From NCBI RefSeq assembly GCF_002906165.1, contig NZ_PPCN01000005.1, positions 302,719 through 366,718 on the forward strand: a DNA stretch of 64,000 nucleotides, written 5' to 3'. The notes under the pieces were generated by a model. It saw only the letters and a program-made list of their open reading frames with translations, made no database searches and had not been told where the DNA came from. A program made the position numbers and the translations under genes. This document shows, piece by piece, positions 44,914 to 54,331 of this stretch; within the stretch, counting starts at the first letter, position 1, and each line of letters starts with the position of its first letter. This DNA comes from Roseibium marinum (GTDB lineage Bacteria > Pseudomonadota > Alphaproteobacteria > Rhizobiales > Stappiaceae).

Positions 44914-45201
44914 ATGTTCAATATATTCGAACTGACTCAGAAAGATCCGAAAACCCTTCAGGAGCGGGCGCTGAAGCTGGCCGAGGAGGCCGGGGAGCTG
45001 GCGCAGGCGGTTCTTTCGGTCACCGGAGCGCCGGGCAGCGGATACAAGAACCATTCGCTTGCAGATGTGCGCGAGGAGGCCGTTGACGCGGCCATCGTGG
45101 CGCTGAGCATTCTGGCGCAGGCGTGTTCCAGCCGCGAAGAATTCGATACCGAACTTGAGCGCTTCATGACCTTGAAATGCGCCAAATGGCGGGAAAATTA
45201 G
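44914..45201 (+). CDS. MazG-like nucleotide pyrophosphohydrolase
   Basis: A 95-residue all-alpha NTP pyrophosphatase. The metal motif is complete: EEAGE in KLAEEAGELAQAV, then REEAVDAAI supplying the E-x-x-D. The start MFNIFELTQ at 44914 is used because the open frame from 44830 reads through the inverted repeat. The stop overlaps the tauE stop on the other strand. Members hydrolyse nucleoside triphosphates or related molecules; which one is unknown. Confidence 0.8.
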   Translation: MFNIFELTQKDPKTLQERALKLAEEAGELAQAVLSVTGAPGSGYKNHSLADVREEAVDAAIVALSILAQACSSREEFDTELERFMTLKCAKWREN

Positions 45202-45959
45202 CGGAATAGCGGGTCAAGCGCGGGCATGCTGGTGAGCGCTGCCAGCGCGATCAGGACGTAGGCCAGCTTCCGGTAAAGGTTCGGGTTCGCCTTGCTGAAG
45301 CCTTTCGAGCCGGCATAGATCGCCAGCGCATAGACCGGGATCGCCATGATCAGCAGGTGGAAGACCTGCAAGGTAAAGAAGCCGTTCAAAATATAGGCGA
45401 AGAAGGTTCCGACGCTGGAAAGCGCGAAGAAGACGATCAGGTTCGCCCGCACGATTGCCGGTTCCCTCGCGCTGGAAAGCCAGAAGGCGACAACGGGCGG
45501 TCCGGACACCTGTGAAATCCCGCCGAGAACGCCGGCCACCGCGCCGACGCCGAGAGACACCGGCCAGGTGGCCTTCCCGTTGTAGCGCCATCCGGAAATC
45601 AGCAGCAGCAGCAGGCCGGTGACGATGGCGAAGATCGACCAGCGCAGCACGAGGACGTCGGTGCTCGCCAGGAGCCAGGCCCCGAAATGAACGCATATCA
45701 CCGCGCCGATAGCCGCCGGCAGGACAGTCGGCCAGTCGCAAAGTCTCAGCGCACGGATGACCAGCGGCAGGGCCACGATCCCGTCGATGAACAGGAACGA
45801 CGCCGCCGCGGTGGACGGCAGCATGACGCTGGTGGCTATCGGCATGAAGATCATGCCGGCGCCGAACCCGGCAAAGCCGCGCACGCAGCCGGCGATGAAA
45901 AGCACCGCGGCGAGGAACATCAGCAGGTTCGGCGGAAAGGAACTGAAAATTTCAAGCAT
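45198..45959 (-). CDS. TauE/SafE family sulfite exporter-like protein
   Basis: A 253-residue inner-membrane protein with about eight hydrophobic segments. It has the two-part symmetry of the TauE/SafE family: AAVLFIAGCVRGFAGFGAGMIFMP in the first half and GAVAGVLGGISQVSGPPVVAFW in the second. It may export sulfite, organosulfonates or related anions. The nearest genes (MazG-like, ruvC) give no hint of the substrate. Confidence 0.85.
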   Translation of the reverse strand: MLEIFSSFPPNLLMFLAAVLFIAGCVRGFAGFGAGMIFMPIATSVMLPSTAAASFLFIDGIVALPLVIRALRLCDWPTVLPAAIGAVICVHFGAWLLASTDVLVLRWSIFAIVTGLLLLLISGWRYNGKATWPVSLGVGAVAGVLGGISQVSGPPVVAFWLSSAREPAIVRANLIVFFALSSVGTFFAYILNGFFTLQVFHLLIMAIPVYALAIYAGSKGFSKANPNLYRKLAYVLIALAALTSMPALDPLFR

Positions 45960-46151
45960 TGAAACTCACGGTAGGCGCATCGGCGGGACGGCAGGCGGCG
46001 AAACGCCCGGGGGAAATGAAGGGAACCGATGGGTGAGACCGCCTTCTCCTTGGCAAAAGAAGCGGGTTCCGGTTCGAATTGGACAGGCATTGCGGTCGTA
46101 AGCTGCGCTTTGTCTGGCGTCAACGCAGAAGTTTTGTTACCGCTTTGTTCC

Positions 46152-46667
46152 ATGACACACACGATTCGTTTGCTGGGCATCGACCCGGGGCTGCGGCGTA
46201 CCGGCTGGGGCATCATAGAAGCGGCCGGGAACCGGCTGTCCTTCATTGCCTCCGGCACGGTGTCCTCGGACAACAAAAAGAGCCTCGCCGAACGCCTGGT
46301 GGAGCTTCACGAGGGGCTGAGCGACGTGGTGCGCCTGCACGATCCGGCTGAAGCGGCGGTCGAGCTTACCTTCGTCAACAAGGATGCGGGTGCGACGCTG
46401 AAACTGGGCCAGGCGCGCGGCATCGCCTTGCTGGTGCCTTCGCTTGCGGGCCTGCCGGTCGCCGAATACGCGCCGAACCTGGTGAAGAAGACCGTGGTCG
46501 GGACCGGTCACGCGGAAAAGAACCAGATCCGGGCTATGGTGAAAGTTCTGATGCCGCGGGCAACATTCAATTCCGACGATGCGGCCGATGCATTGGCGAT
46601 TGCAATCTGTCACGCGCAGCACCGGGCAAGCACAGCCGCGCGGCTGCTGGCAATGGGGGCGGCATGA
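46152..46667 (+). CDS. ruvC: Crossover junction endodeoxyribonuclease RuvC
   Basis: A 171-residue Holliday-junction resolvase. [13 protein letters not shown] supplies the first catalytic Asp, [13 protein letters not shown] the Glu, and [15 protein letters not shown] the last two Asp. ATG 46152 is used (the open frame to 46029 has no family similarity). Its stop overlaps the first of three repeated ATG codons leading to ruvA. Confidence 0.95.
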   Translation: MTHTIRLLGIDPGLRRTGWGIIEAAGNRLSFIASGTVSSDNKKSLAERLVELHEGLSDVVRLHDPAEAAVELTFVNKDAGATLKLGQARGIALLVPSLAGLPVAEYAPNLVKKTVVGTGHAEKNQIRAMVKVLMPRATFNSDDAADALAIAICHAQHRASTAARLLAMGAA

Positions 46668-46714
46668 TCGGTAAACTCAGATGATCGGGAAACGCAGATG
46701 ATCGGGAAACTCAG
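46664..46714 (+). repeat. 17-bp tandem triplication covering the ruvA start
   Basis: Three copies in a row: 46664-46680 ATGATCGGTAAACTCAG, 46681-46697 ATGATCGGGAAACGCAG, 46698-46714 ATGATCGGGAAACTCAG. Each begins with ATGATCGG. The first overlaps the ruvC stop (ATGA). Copies 1 and 2 read MIGKLR and MIGKRR and then meet a TGA that overlaps the next ATG. The third begins the real ruvA. All bases are unambiguous in the sequence. Confidence 0.95.
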
Positions 46715-47315
46715 GGGTACGATCGACAGCTACGGCGAGGATCATGTCATCCTGGACGTGCACGGGGTCGGCTATCAGGTTCATTGTCCTTCCCGCATCC
46801 TGCAGGGCCTGCCGAGAGTGGGAGAGGCGGCGGTGCTGTTCATCGAAACGATCGTCCGCGAGGACATGATCCGGCTTTACGGGTTCGGGGTGGAAGCGGA
46901 ACGGGAATGGTTCCGGATGCTGATGACGGTGCAGGGCGTCGGCGCCAAGGTGGCGCTCGGCATTCTGGGTATTCTGAAGGCGGGCGAGGTGGCGAACGCC
47001 ATCGCGCTTGGCGACAAGGCAACGATTTCGCGGGCGCCGGGTGTGGGAAAACGGGTTGCCGAGCGTATTCTCGCGGAGCTGAAGGACAAGGCGCCGGGTC
47101 TGGCAAGTGTCGATCAGGCGACGATCTCCGTGTCGCAATCCGTTGCGGATAATGTCGCCGCGCGGCCCGTTGCCGAAGCGGTTTCCGCGCTGACGAACCT
47201 CGGATACGGCCAGCCCCAGGCAAGCGCGGCCGTCGCCAAGGCGATGCAGTCGGCCGGAGAGGATGTCACGACGGAAAAGCTGATCCGTCTGGGCCTGAAG
47301 GAACTGGCCGGATGA
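46698..47315 (+). CDS. ruvA: Holliday junction branch-migration protein RuvA
   Basis: A 205-residue protein: N-terminal OB fold ([20 protein letters not shown]), tandem helix-hairpin-helix motifs ([18 protein letters not shown] and [17 protein letters not shown]) and the C-terminal RuvB-contacting domain ([19 protein letters not shown]). It holds the four-way junction for RuvB. Start 46698 is the last of three repeated ATGs. It overlaps the next small gene by 4 nt. Confidence 0.95.
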   Translation: MIGKLRGTIDSYGEDHVILDVHGVGYQVHCPSRILQGLPRVGEAAVLFIETIVREDMIRLYGFGVEAEREWFRMLMTVQGVGAKVALGILGILKAGEVANAIALGDKATISRAPGVGKRVAERILAELKDKAPGLASVDQATISVSQSVADNVAARPVAEAVSALTNLGYGQPQASAAVAKAMQSAGEDVTTEKLIRLGLKELAG

Positions 47316-47557
47316 TGGTTGCGTTCTATGCGGTCATCGCGGTGGTCTTCGTCGTTCTCGGCATCGGCGGGATCATGTATCTCGATCACCGGTTCTCTCT
47401 GGCGGTTGGAGACAGATCCTTTGCCATGAAAGGGCGGCGCATCGAGACAGACGATCCGTTTGTGCGCCGCCAGTACAGGAAGTTTCACGCGATCAGGGTG
47501 GCCTATTGCGTGGCTCTTCTGGCGCTCTTGTTCGCGGTCGTAAGCCATGTCGGATGA
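47312..47557 (+). CDS. Small membrane protein inside the ruv operon
   Basis: An 81-residue protein with two hydrophobic segments: residues ~2-24 ([21 protein letters not shown]) and ~62-80 ([15 protein letters not shown]). A short basic loop between them contains RRQYRKFH. It overlaps both ruvA (ATGA) and ruvB, so it is part of the operon. Function unknown. Similar small membrane genes at this place exist in relatives, but I cannot name a family. Confidence 0.65.
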   Translation: MMVAFYAVIAVVFVVLGIGGIMYLDHRFSLAVGDRSFAMKGRRIETDDPFVRRQYRKFHAIRVAYCVALLALLFAVVSHVG

Positions 47558-48587
47558 CACACGCATCGTAACACCCGAGATCCGGGGCGACGAAATCGAC
47601 GGCACCATGCGACCGCAGGTGCTGGACGATTTTGTCGGTCAGGCGCAGGCGCGCGCGAACCTGAAGATCTTTATAGGCGCGGCCAAGGCCCGCGGGGAAG
47701 CGCTCGACCACGTGCTGTTCGTCGGTCCGCCGGGACTGGGCAAGACCACGCTGGCGCAGATCATGGCGCGGGAACTGGGCGTCAATTTCCGGGCGACCTC
47801 GGGTCCGGTTATCGCCAAGGCGGGCGATCTCGCGGCGCTGCTGACCAATCTGGAAGAGCGCGACGTTCTCTTCATCGACGAGATCCACCGGCTCAGTCCG
47901 GCCGTGGAGGAAGTGCTCTATCCGGCCATGGAGGACTATCAGCTCGATCTGATCATCGGGGAGGGGCCCGCGGCCCGGTCGGTGAAGATCGATCTGGCCA
48001 AATTCACGCTTGTCGCGGCGACCACCCGGCTCGGACTTCTGACGACACCGCTCAGGGACCGGTTCGGAATTCCGGTCCGTCTGCAGTTCTATACGGTCGC
48101 GGAGCTGGAACATATCGTCAAGCGCGGGGCGTCGATCCTGGGGTTGGGTATCGCCGAGGACGGGGCCCATGAAATCGCCAAGCGCTCACGCGGGACGCCG
48201 CGTATCGCCGGGCGCCTGCTGCGGCGGGTCCGCGATTTCGCGATTGTCGCGGGCATTGAGCGGGTGGACAGGGCACTGGCGGACAAGGCGCTGCTGCAGC
48301 TCGAGGTTGACGCCGCGGGACTGGACAGTCTGGACCGGCGTTATCTTACCCAGGTCGCCGTCAATTTCGGCGGCGGGCCGGTGGGCATCGAGACAATCGC
48401 CGCCGCCCTCTCGGAACCCAGGGATGCGATCGAGGAAATCGTCGAGCCGTATCTGATCCAGAACGGCTTTCTGCAGCGAACGCCGCGCGGGCGGGTGCTG
48501 ACACCCGTTGCATTCTCGCATCTCGGTCTGGCGGCACCCGGCAGGCCGGAAGGGTCGCAAATAGGTCTTTTTGCGGATCCTGAGTAG
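47547..48587 (+). CDS. ruvB: Holliday junction branch-migration ATPase RuvB
   Basis: A 346-residue AAA+ motor. Walker A is GPPGLGKTT and Walker B is LFIDEIHRL, with [19 protein letters not shown] and DFIVGEGP-like segments (here [13 protein letters not shown]). The winged-helix end has [15 protein letters not shown]. It drives branch migration on RuvA-bound junctions. Its start overlaps the stop of the small membrane gene by 11 nt. Confidence 0.96.
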   Translation: MSDDTRIVTPEIRGDEIDGTMRPQVLDDFVGQAQARANLKIFIGAAKARGEALDHVLFVGPPGLGKTTLAQIMARELGVNFRATSGPVIAKAGDLAALLTNLEERDVLFIDEIHRLSPAVEEVLYPAMEDYQLDLIIGEGPAARSVKIDLAKFTLVAATTRLGLLTTPLRDRFGIPVRLQFYTVAELEHIVKRGASILGLGIAEDGAHEIAKRSRGTPRIAGRLLRRVRDFAIVAGIERVDRALADKALLQLEVDAAGLDSLDRRYLTQVAVNFGGGPVGIETIAAALSEPRDAIEEIVEPYLIQNGFLQRTPRGRVLTPVAFSHLGLAAPGRPEGSQIGLFADPE

Positions 48588-48705
48588 TATTTACCGCGAA
48601 TTCGGGTGCATAGCCTCGTCAGTTTTGCCTATTTCCGGTCAACGTGGTTAATCTTTTATTCGCGATTCCCGCCCTACTGTTCTCGCCGCAATGCGGGGGG
48701 AAATA

Positions 48706-50817
48706 ATGCGCAAGCGGCTTTCATCTAAACTGGCTCTCATGTTTCTCGCCGGCGCACTGGTGATGTGCGTGGCGATTGTCGCGGTCACCTCAATGGTGTC
48801 GCGCGATGTCGCCAACGGGCAGGCGGATAACGGCCTGACCAGCGCAACCAGGGCGAAGCAGAAGATTCTCGAACTTGCCCTGGACCAGGTGATCTACAGC
48901 GCGAGGTTCTTCGTCTCTCTCGAGGAGGCCAAGGACAGTCTGATGAAGTCGATGGTCGGCTGGAAGAACCTGAAGGAAGGACAGACCGAAACCCTTCGAC
49001 GGATCTTCGTCACCGACAATCCGCATCCGCCGCACGAACGCCACTTGCTCAGCGAACCGGCTGAATCGAACTACTACGTGAACAATCACAAGGCCGTCCA
49101 TCCGGTCTTCCAGGATGTGATCGGCCAGAACCTGTTTTCCGATGCCGCCCTGGCGAATCCGGAAGGGTTCATCACCTATACTTACCGCAAAGGCCCCGAA
49201 TTCGCCTTTCATGTGGACGCCCCGGAGATCCAGGGCAATCCCGTCCAGACCGCTTTGGGCACGCTTTATGCCGCGGCCAAAAACGAGACGCTGGCCGCCG
49301 GACAGATTTTCTCTTCCGGATTTGTCACCGCAGACGACGGTACTGTTTCGCTGGTCCTTGCCGCGCCTATCTTCTACCTGGACCGCTTTTTCGGAGCTCT
49401 CGCGTTCACGGCGGACATGAGCCATCTGGCGGGCCTCTTGAACGAACCGACAGGGCTTGGCGAGAGCGAGCAGGTTTTTCTGGTCGATTCGATGGGCAAA
49501 CTGGTTCAACTCGACTCAGCGGGACGCGCAAGCGCGGTCTATTCGCCGGCCGAAATCAGCGCGGGCGACCGGCTGATCCGGCTGGGCGGCGAGGACTTCC
49601 GCTTCGCCGAGGCGGCGAGCAACCTCGAAAACACGGCCTATGGTGTGGTCGAAGCCGTCAGGCAGACCGAGCTGTCGGCCGCCGCGAACCGCATCACCTA
49701 TGGCGCGGTTCTCTCCGGCTTCCTGTGCCTCGTTCCGATCGTCGGCCTGATCTGGTGGATCACCAGGCGCATGTTCGCTCCGATGGAACGCCTGTCGGTT
49801 GCCGCGCGCAGGATTGCCGACGGCGATCTGGACGTCATGGTGGAAGCGACCGGGCGCCAGGACGAGATCGGCCGCATGGCACGCTGCATCGAAGTGTTCA
49901 AGGAGAATTCTGTCGAGCGCGAGCGGCTCGCGGAGGAGCGCAAGGTCGGCCACATCGCCCGCGAGAAACGGGAAAAGGCGATCGATTCGCTCATCGCGGC
50001 ATTCCGGGCGGAATCCCAGGCGGTGCTTGAACTGGTCGAAAGCAACATCGCCCGTGTCGAGGATGTTTCCTCCGCCCTCAGCCAGAGGTCGGCTTCGGCG
50101 ACCGAACACGGGCAGACGGCGGTGTCCACTTCGCAGAATGCCTCTTCAAATGTCCAGGCAGTTGCCTCCGCGACGGAGGAGCTGAACGCGTCGATTGCGG
50201 AAATCTCCCGCCAGGTCGAGACGACCGCGTCCGTCGTGGCGCAGACCACGACGGCCGCGCAAAGTTCCAACGTCAAGATCTCCGGGCTCGCGGATGCGGC
50301 CAACAAGATCGGCGACGTCGTTTCGCTGATCTCGGAAATCGCCGAGCAGACCAACCTTCTGGCACTGAATGCGACCATCGAAGCCGCCCGCGCCGGCGAA
50401 GCAGGCAGGGGGTTCGCTATCGTCGCCTCGGAAGTGAAGTCCCTTGCCGGCCAGACCGCGAAGGCGACGGAAGAGATTTCCACGCAGATCTCGGCTATTC
50501 AGGCGTCCACGACGGAAGCGGTGGAGGAAATCGCCCGCGTTTCAAGTTCGGTCGAAGAGGTCAATTCCTATACGGTGACAATCTCCGAAGCCGTTCAGCA
50601 ACAGGGTGCCGCGACGGGTGAAATCTCCCGCAATGTGGCGGAAGCGGCCGAGGGAACGCGCAGCGTCGCCACAACGGTTGCGTCGCTGAACGAGGGTGTT
50701 GCGGAAAACTCAGAGGCGGTCGGCGACGTGCTGACGGCGACCATCGAGATGAAACAACAGGCGGAACAGCTTCGTGCCTCCGTCGAGACATTCCTTGCCG
50801 AGGTTGCCGCCGCCTAG
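48706..50817 (+). CDS. Methyl-accepting chemotaxis protein
   Basis: A ~703-residue receptor. TM1 is at ~12-33, then a large periplasmic Cache-type sensor (~35-330), TM2 (~333-352, [18 protein letters not shown]), a HAMP domain ([24 protein letters not shown]) and the cytosolic signalling coil whose tip is [22 protein letters not shown]. No CheR-binding pentapeptide is seen at the C terminus. ATG 48706 follows a GGGGGGA site; ATG 48691 is also in frame. Ligand unknown; no che genes are near. Confidence 0.9.
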   Translation: MRKRLSSKLALMFLAGALVMCVAIVAVTSMVSRDVANGQADNGLTSATRAKQKILELALDQVIYSARFFVSLEEAKDSLMKSMVGWKNLKEGQTETLRRIFVTDNPHPPHERHLLSEPAESNYYVNNHKAVHPVFQDVIGQNLFSDAALANPEGFITYTYRKGPEFAFHVDAPEIQGNPVQTALGTLYAAAKNETLAAGQIFSSGFVTADDGTVSLVLAAPIFYLDRFFGALAFTADMSHLAGLLNEPTGLGESEQVFLVDSMGKLVQLDSAGRASAVYSPAEISAGDRLIRLGGEDFRFAEAASNLENTAYGVVEAVRQTELSAAANRITYGAVLSGFLCLVPIVGLIWWITRRMFAPMERLSVAARRIADGDLDVMVEATGRQDEIGRMARCIEVFKENSVERERLAEERKVGHIAREKREKAIDSLIAAFRAESQAVLELVESNIARVEDVSSALSQRSASATEHGQTAVSTSQNASSNVQAVASATEELNASIAEISRQVETTASVVAQTTTAAQSSNVKISGLADAANKIGDVVSLISEIAEQTNLLALNATIEAARAGEAGRGFAIVASEVKSLAGQTAKATEEISTQISAIQASTTEAVEEIARVSSSVEEVNSYTVTISEAVQQQGAATGEISRNVAEAAEGTRSVATTVASLNEGVAENSEAVGDVLTATIEMKQQAEQLRASVETFLAEVAAA

Positions 50818-50928
50818 GGTGTTGGCCCCAGGTTGCCGGCCCTTAAATGAGACATCTCCTGCTGCGGGCCGGCAATGGATGGGCGACGCGGTTTAAGCGT
50901 TTGCGCCCCGGTTTAGCGGAGGAACATC

Positions 50929-51321
50929 ATGGATCGGTTCAGCGGCGGATGCGTATGCGGCAACGTCCGGATTGTGGCGTCGGGACATCCATACCGGGTC
51001 GGCCTTTGTCACTGTCTCGAGTGCCGCAAGCACCATGGTGCTCTCTTTCATGCTTCAGCGGTCTTCCCTCAGGAGGCGGTGACGATCGAAGGCGAAACCG
51101 GCGACTATGCCGGGCGGTTCTTCTGTCCCCGCTGCGGCTCTTCGGTCTTCGCGCGCACGGCGGACGAAATCGAAGTGAACCTTGGATCCCTGGATGCCCC
51201 GGATCAACTGATGCCAACCTATGAAAGCTGGATCGTGCGCCGGGAGACATGGTTGCCGCCGTTTCCGCTCACGAGACGATACGACCGCGATCGTGATTCC
51301 ACGAGCCGCTTCGAGAAATAG
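50929..51321 (+). CDS. GFA family protein (glutathione-dependent formaldehyde-activating-like)
   Basis: A 130-residue zinc protein of the GFA/CENP-V fold. The zinc cysteines are in CVCGNV, CHCLECRKHHG and FCPRCGSS. The family name comes from Gfa; most members have no proven activity. It is followed by a stem-loop at 51377-51408. Confidence 0.9.
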   Translation: MDRFSGGCVCGNVRIVASGHPYRVGLCHCLECRKHHGALFHASAVFPQEAVTIEGETGDYAGRFFCPRCGSSVFARTADEIEVNLGSLDAPDQLMPTYESWIVRRETWLPPFPLTRRYDRDRDSTSRFEK

Positions 51322-51376
51322 GTCACCCGGGCAGGAGACGCTAGGCGCGGGTCAAAGCACGCGATAAGGTCTGGCA

Positions 51377-51408
51377 AAGGCCTTCCGCTCGGCTGATCGG
51401 AAGGCCTT
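51377..51408 (+). terminator. Stem-loop, likely terminator between GFA gene and ybgC
   Basis: AAGGCCTTCCG and CGGAAGGCCTT, an 11-bp perfect stem with a 10-nt loop. No long T run, so termination strength is uncertain. Confidence 0.55.
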
Positions 51409-51435
51409 CACATTTGCAGAGAAAGGGATGATGCG

Positions 51436-51903
51436 GTGACGGATTGGCCGGATCTAGCCGGACGCCTGGAACAGGGCGGTCACGTTCTTCCGGTGCGGGT
51501 CTATTACGAAGACACGGACTTCACCGGTATTGTCTACCACGGTGCCTATGTGCAGTTTTTCGAACGTGCGCGCACCGACTTTCTTCGCCTGATCGGTATT
51601 CATCATTCGGAACTGGCGGACGGAGACCACGGCGTCCCGCTTGCCTTTGCCGTGCGGTCCATGACGCTCGACTTTCAAAAGCCCGCCCGTATCGACGATG
51701 TCCTTCTGGTTCGCACCAGCCTTTCCGACGTCAGGGGCGCCCGGGTGAAGCTCGACCAGTTCGTCTACCGGGGTGGGGAGTTGCTGGTTTCGGCCTCGGT
51801 CACCGTCGCGGTGATCACCGCGCAGGGGCGTGCGACCCGAATGCCGCCGATTCTGGCGGAAAAACTTCTTCGTCACGTGCCGGGTGAATCGTCTGTCGGA
51901 TGA
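51436..51903 (+). CDS. ybgC: Tol-Pal-associated acyl-CoA thioesterase YbgC
   Basis: A 155-residue hotdog-fold thioesterase starting at GTG 51436. The catalytic motif is RVYYEDTDFTGIVYHGAYVQFFERARTD (in two pieces), with the Asp in YYEDTD. It hydrolyses acyl-CoA or acyl-carrier-protein esters and is nearly always first in the tol-pal cluster. tolQ follows after ~265 nt, where a separate tol promoter must lie. Confidence 0.93.
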   Translation: MTDWPDLAGRLEQGGHVLPVRVYYEDTDFTGIVYHGAYVQFFERARTDFLRLIGIHHSELADGDHGVPLAFAVRSMTLDFQKPARIDDVLLVRTSLSDVRGARVKLDQFVYRGGELLVSASVTVAVITAQGRATRMPPILAEKLLRHVPGESSVG

Positions 51904-52168
51904 ACACCTTGAGCGGGCTGCCGGGTCCACGGCTGCCTGTTGCCGTGAAAATAAGCCAAATCAAATTTATGCGTTAAGCTTGCAGTAACCTTAATTGATT
52001 CCTTTAGAGAAGGGCTTGCTTTGATTGGTTAAGTCCCAGTTTTGACAAAATCAAACGTCAGAGAGGCGGCAGATCAACAGGAGCCGGTCCGTTCTTCCGG
52101 TCCATTTCTGTAGCTGCCGGAGATTTGCATGCACAACGGTATCAGACCGCCAAGAGGTCATTGAGATC

Positions 52169-52876
52169 ATGGAAACACTTGTCCAATCGACATTGACAGC
52201 TCCTGACAGCGGAATTTCGTTTTTCTCGCTGTTCTGGCAGGCGCATATCGTCGTCAAGATCGTCATGCTCGGCTTGCTGGGCGCCTCCGTGTGGTGCTGG
52301 GCCATCATCGTCGACAAATTCATGCTGATCGGCCGCACCCGGCGGCAGATGAGCCGGTTCGAGACCGTGTTCTGGTCCGGGCAATCGCTCGAGGAGCTCT
52401 ATGGCACGCTTCACAATCGTGTAAACTATTCCATGGCGGCATTATTCGTTGCGGCCATGCGCGAATGGAAGCGGAGCCATGAAGGCGCGCGTCCCGCAAT
52501 CGCCAGCCTCCAGCAGCGTATCGACAGGGTGATGGACGTCACCATCCAGCGCGAAGCCGAACGGCTCGAAAGCCGGCTGCTCATCCTGGCGACAGTCGGC
52601 GCGGCGGCGCCCTTCATCGGTCTGTTCGGTACGGTCTGGGGCATCATGACCGCCTTTCAGGCGATCGCGGCTTCCGAAAGCACCAATCTTGCGGTTGTCG
52701 CCCCCGGTATCGCGGAAGCGCTGTTTGCGACCGCGCTCGGTCTGCTTGCGGCGATCCCGGCCGTGATTGCCTATAACAAGTACTCTCACGATGTCGGCAA
52801 GGCGGTTTCGCGCATGGAAGGGTTCGCCGACGAGTTTTCAGCGATCCTGTCCCGCCAGATCGACGAGAGGGGCTGA
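52169..52876 (+). CDS. tolQ: Tol-Pal system proton-channel subunit TolQ
   Basis: A 235-residue inner-membrane protein with three helices (~22-45, ~135-158, ~168-190). LATVGAAAPFIGLFGTVWGIMTAF and NLAVVAPGIAEALFATALGLLAAIPAV form the channel. With TolR it uses the proton motive force to drive TolA. The upstream 265-nt region contains TTAA-N7-GTAA (51974-51988), one base from a CtrA box. Confidence 0.95.
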   Translation: METLVQSTLTAPDSGISFFSLFWQAHIVVKIVMLGLLGASVWCWAIIVDKFMLIGRTRRQMSRFETVFWSGQSLEELYGTLHNRVNYSMAALFVAAMREWKRSHEGARPAIASLQQRIDRVMDVTIQREAERLESRLLILATVGAAAPFIGLFGTVWGIMTAFQAIAASESTNLAVVAPGIAEALFATALGLLAAIPAVIAYNKYSHDVGKAVSRMEGFADEFSAILSRQIDERG

Positions 52877-52879
52877 ACC

Positions 52880-53329
52880 ATGGCCATGCAGGTCAGTTCC
52901 GGCCAGTCGGGCGGACGGCGCGGACGGCGCCGGCGGCGAAATGCGCCGATGAGCGAAATCAACGTGACGCCTTTCGTGGACGTCATGCTGGTTCTGCTGA
53001 TCATTTTCATGGTGGCCGCGCCGCTGCTGACAGTAGGCGTGCCGATCGACCTTCCGGAAACCCGCGCCAAGGCGCTTGAAGGGGACACGGAACCGATCAC
53101 CATCTCGGTGAACTCCGCCGGGGAGATCTTCATTCAGGACACGCCGATCGCCCTGGACGAGGTGGTGCCGAAACTCGAGGCCATCGCATCCAATGGCTAC
53201 GAGGAACGCATCTACGTGCGCGGCGACCAGGATGCCGACTACGGCACCATGATGAAACTTATGGGACGGATCAACGCGGCCGGGTTCAAACGCCTCGGTC
53301 TTGTCACTCTGGAAGAACGGGACTCGTAA
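52880..53329 (+). CDS. tolR: Tol-Pal system subunit TolR
   Basis: A 149-residue protein with one N-terminal helix (MLVLLIIFMVAAPLLTVG, residues ~35-52) and the channel Asp in NVTPFVDVM. An arginine-rich N terminus (GRRGRRRRRNAP) precedes it. The periplasmic domain binds peptidoglycan. It begins 3 nt after tolQ. Confidence 0.95.
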   Translation: MAMQVSSGQSGGRRGRRRRRNAPMSEINVTPFVDVMLVLLIIFMVAAPLLTVGVPIDLPETRAKALEGDTEPITISVNSAGEIFIQDTPIALDEVVPKLEAIASNGYEERIYVRGDQDADYGTMMKLMGRINAAGFKRLGLVTLEERDS

Positions 53330-53335
53330 CGCGTC

Positions 53336-54292
53336 ATGCGCGCAGGTCTCATCGCGTCTTTGGCCGGTCATACGGCTATCCTGCTCTGGGGCATTGCGGC
53401 CTTTCCGGACGCGGAGAGTTTTTCTGTGCCGGCGGTGGATTCCCTCCCGGTCGATCTGGTGCCGATCGAAGAATTCACGCGGCTGCGGATCGGTGAGAAA
53501 ACCGCCGAAATCCGTGAGGTCGCAGCGGTGGAACCCAGCAAGACACCCGTAGAAAAGCCGACTGAGCCCGACGACAAACCGGGCGAGAGCAACGTTCAGC
53601 AGCCGACGCCGCCGACACCGGCTCCGGCGCCAACACCGGAGCCGACGCCGGCCCCCGAACCCGAACCGGTCGCGGAACCTGAACCCGAACCGGCGCCCGC
53701 TCCGGAGCCCGAGCCCGCAAAGGCGGTCGAGCCGGTGCCCGCCGCCGAACCCGCACCGGAACCGGAGCCGCAGCAGGAAGCCGCACCGGCCCCGCAGCCT
53801 ATCGTCACAAGCGTGGCGCCACGGTCGAAACCGGCCGCGCCGAAAAGGACGCCCGAGCCGCCGGACGAAAATTTCGACAGCACGCAGATCGCGGCTCTGC
53901 TGAACAAGGTCGAACCGGCGAAACAGTCCGGAGCCTCGTCACAGCAGCCGGCCTCGCTCGGATCCAACAAGGGTCAGCAGGATGTGCGCATGAGCCAGTC
54001 GGAGCTCGACGCGCTCAGGGGCCAGGTGGCGCAATGCTGGAGCCCGCCTGTCGGCGCGGTCGGCGCGGAAGAGCTCAAGGTCCGGGTCCGCTTCAGCCTT
54101 TCCCGCAGCGGAGACGTTTTCGGCAATCCGGAGGTGCTGAATGCAAACGGCAACCCGGCATTCGGGGCGGCCGCGAGCAGTGCCGTACGCGCTATCATGC
54201 GATGCCAACCATATTCCCTGCCGGATGCGAAATACGACGCATGGCAGGAAGTCATCATAAACTTTGACCCGAGAGAGATGCTTGGGGGATAG
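53336..54292 (+). CDS. tolA: Cell envelope protein TolA
   Basis: A 318-residue protein: N-terminal helix (MRAGLIASLAGHTAILLWGIA), a long Pro/Glu/Ala region at ~90-165 (repeated EPEPA and APEPE units) and a C-terminal domain with VAQCWSPPVG and VRFSLSRSGDVFG. The central part is proline-rich and not the lysine/alanine helix of E. coli TolA, so it should be extended, not helical. It connects TolQR with Pal across the periplasm. It starts 6 nt after tolR. Confidence 0.92.
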   Translation: MRAGLIASLAGHTAILLWGIAAFPDAESFSVPAVDSLPVDLVPIEEFTRLRIGEKTAEIREVAAVEPSKTPVEKPTEPDDKPGESNVQQPTPPTPAPAPTPEPTPAPEPEPVAEPEPEPAPAPEPEPAKAVEPVPAAEPAPEPEPQQEAAPAPQPIVTSVAPRSKPAAPKRTPEPPDENFDSTQIAALLNKVEPAKQSGASSQQPASLGSNKGQQDVRMSQSELDALRGQVAQCWSPPVGAVGAEELKVRVRFSLSRSGDVFGNPEVLNANGNPAFGAAASSAVRAIMRCQPYSLPDAKYDAWQEVIINFDPREMLGG

Positions 54293-54331
54293 TCCGGCCT
54301 AGCCGAACTGATTGTCGATAAGGGAGCTGTT

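Noticed and set aside
46664..46697. Upstream ATG codons as the true ruvA start
   Set aside because: Both stop after six codons at TGA; only the third copy at 46698 opens into RuvA.
51974..51988. CtrA box before tolQ
   Set aside because: TTAA-N7-GTAA has one mismatch in the conserved half; too weak to list as a site.
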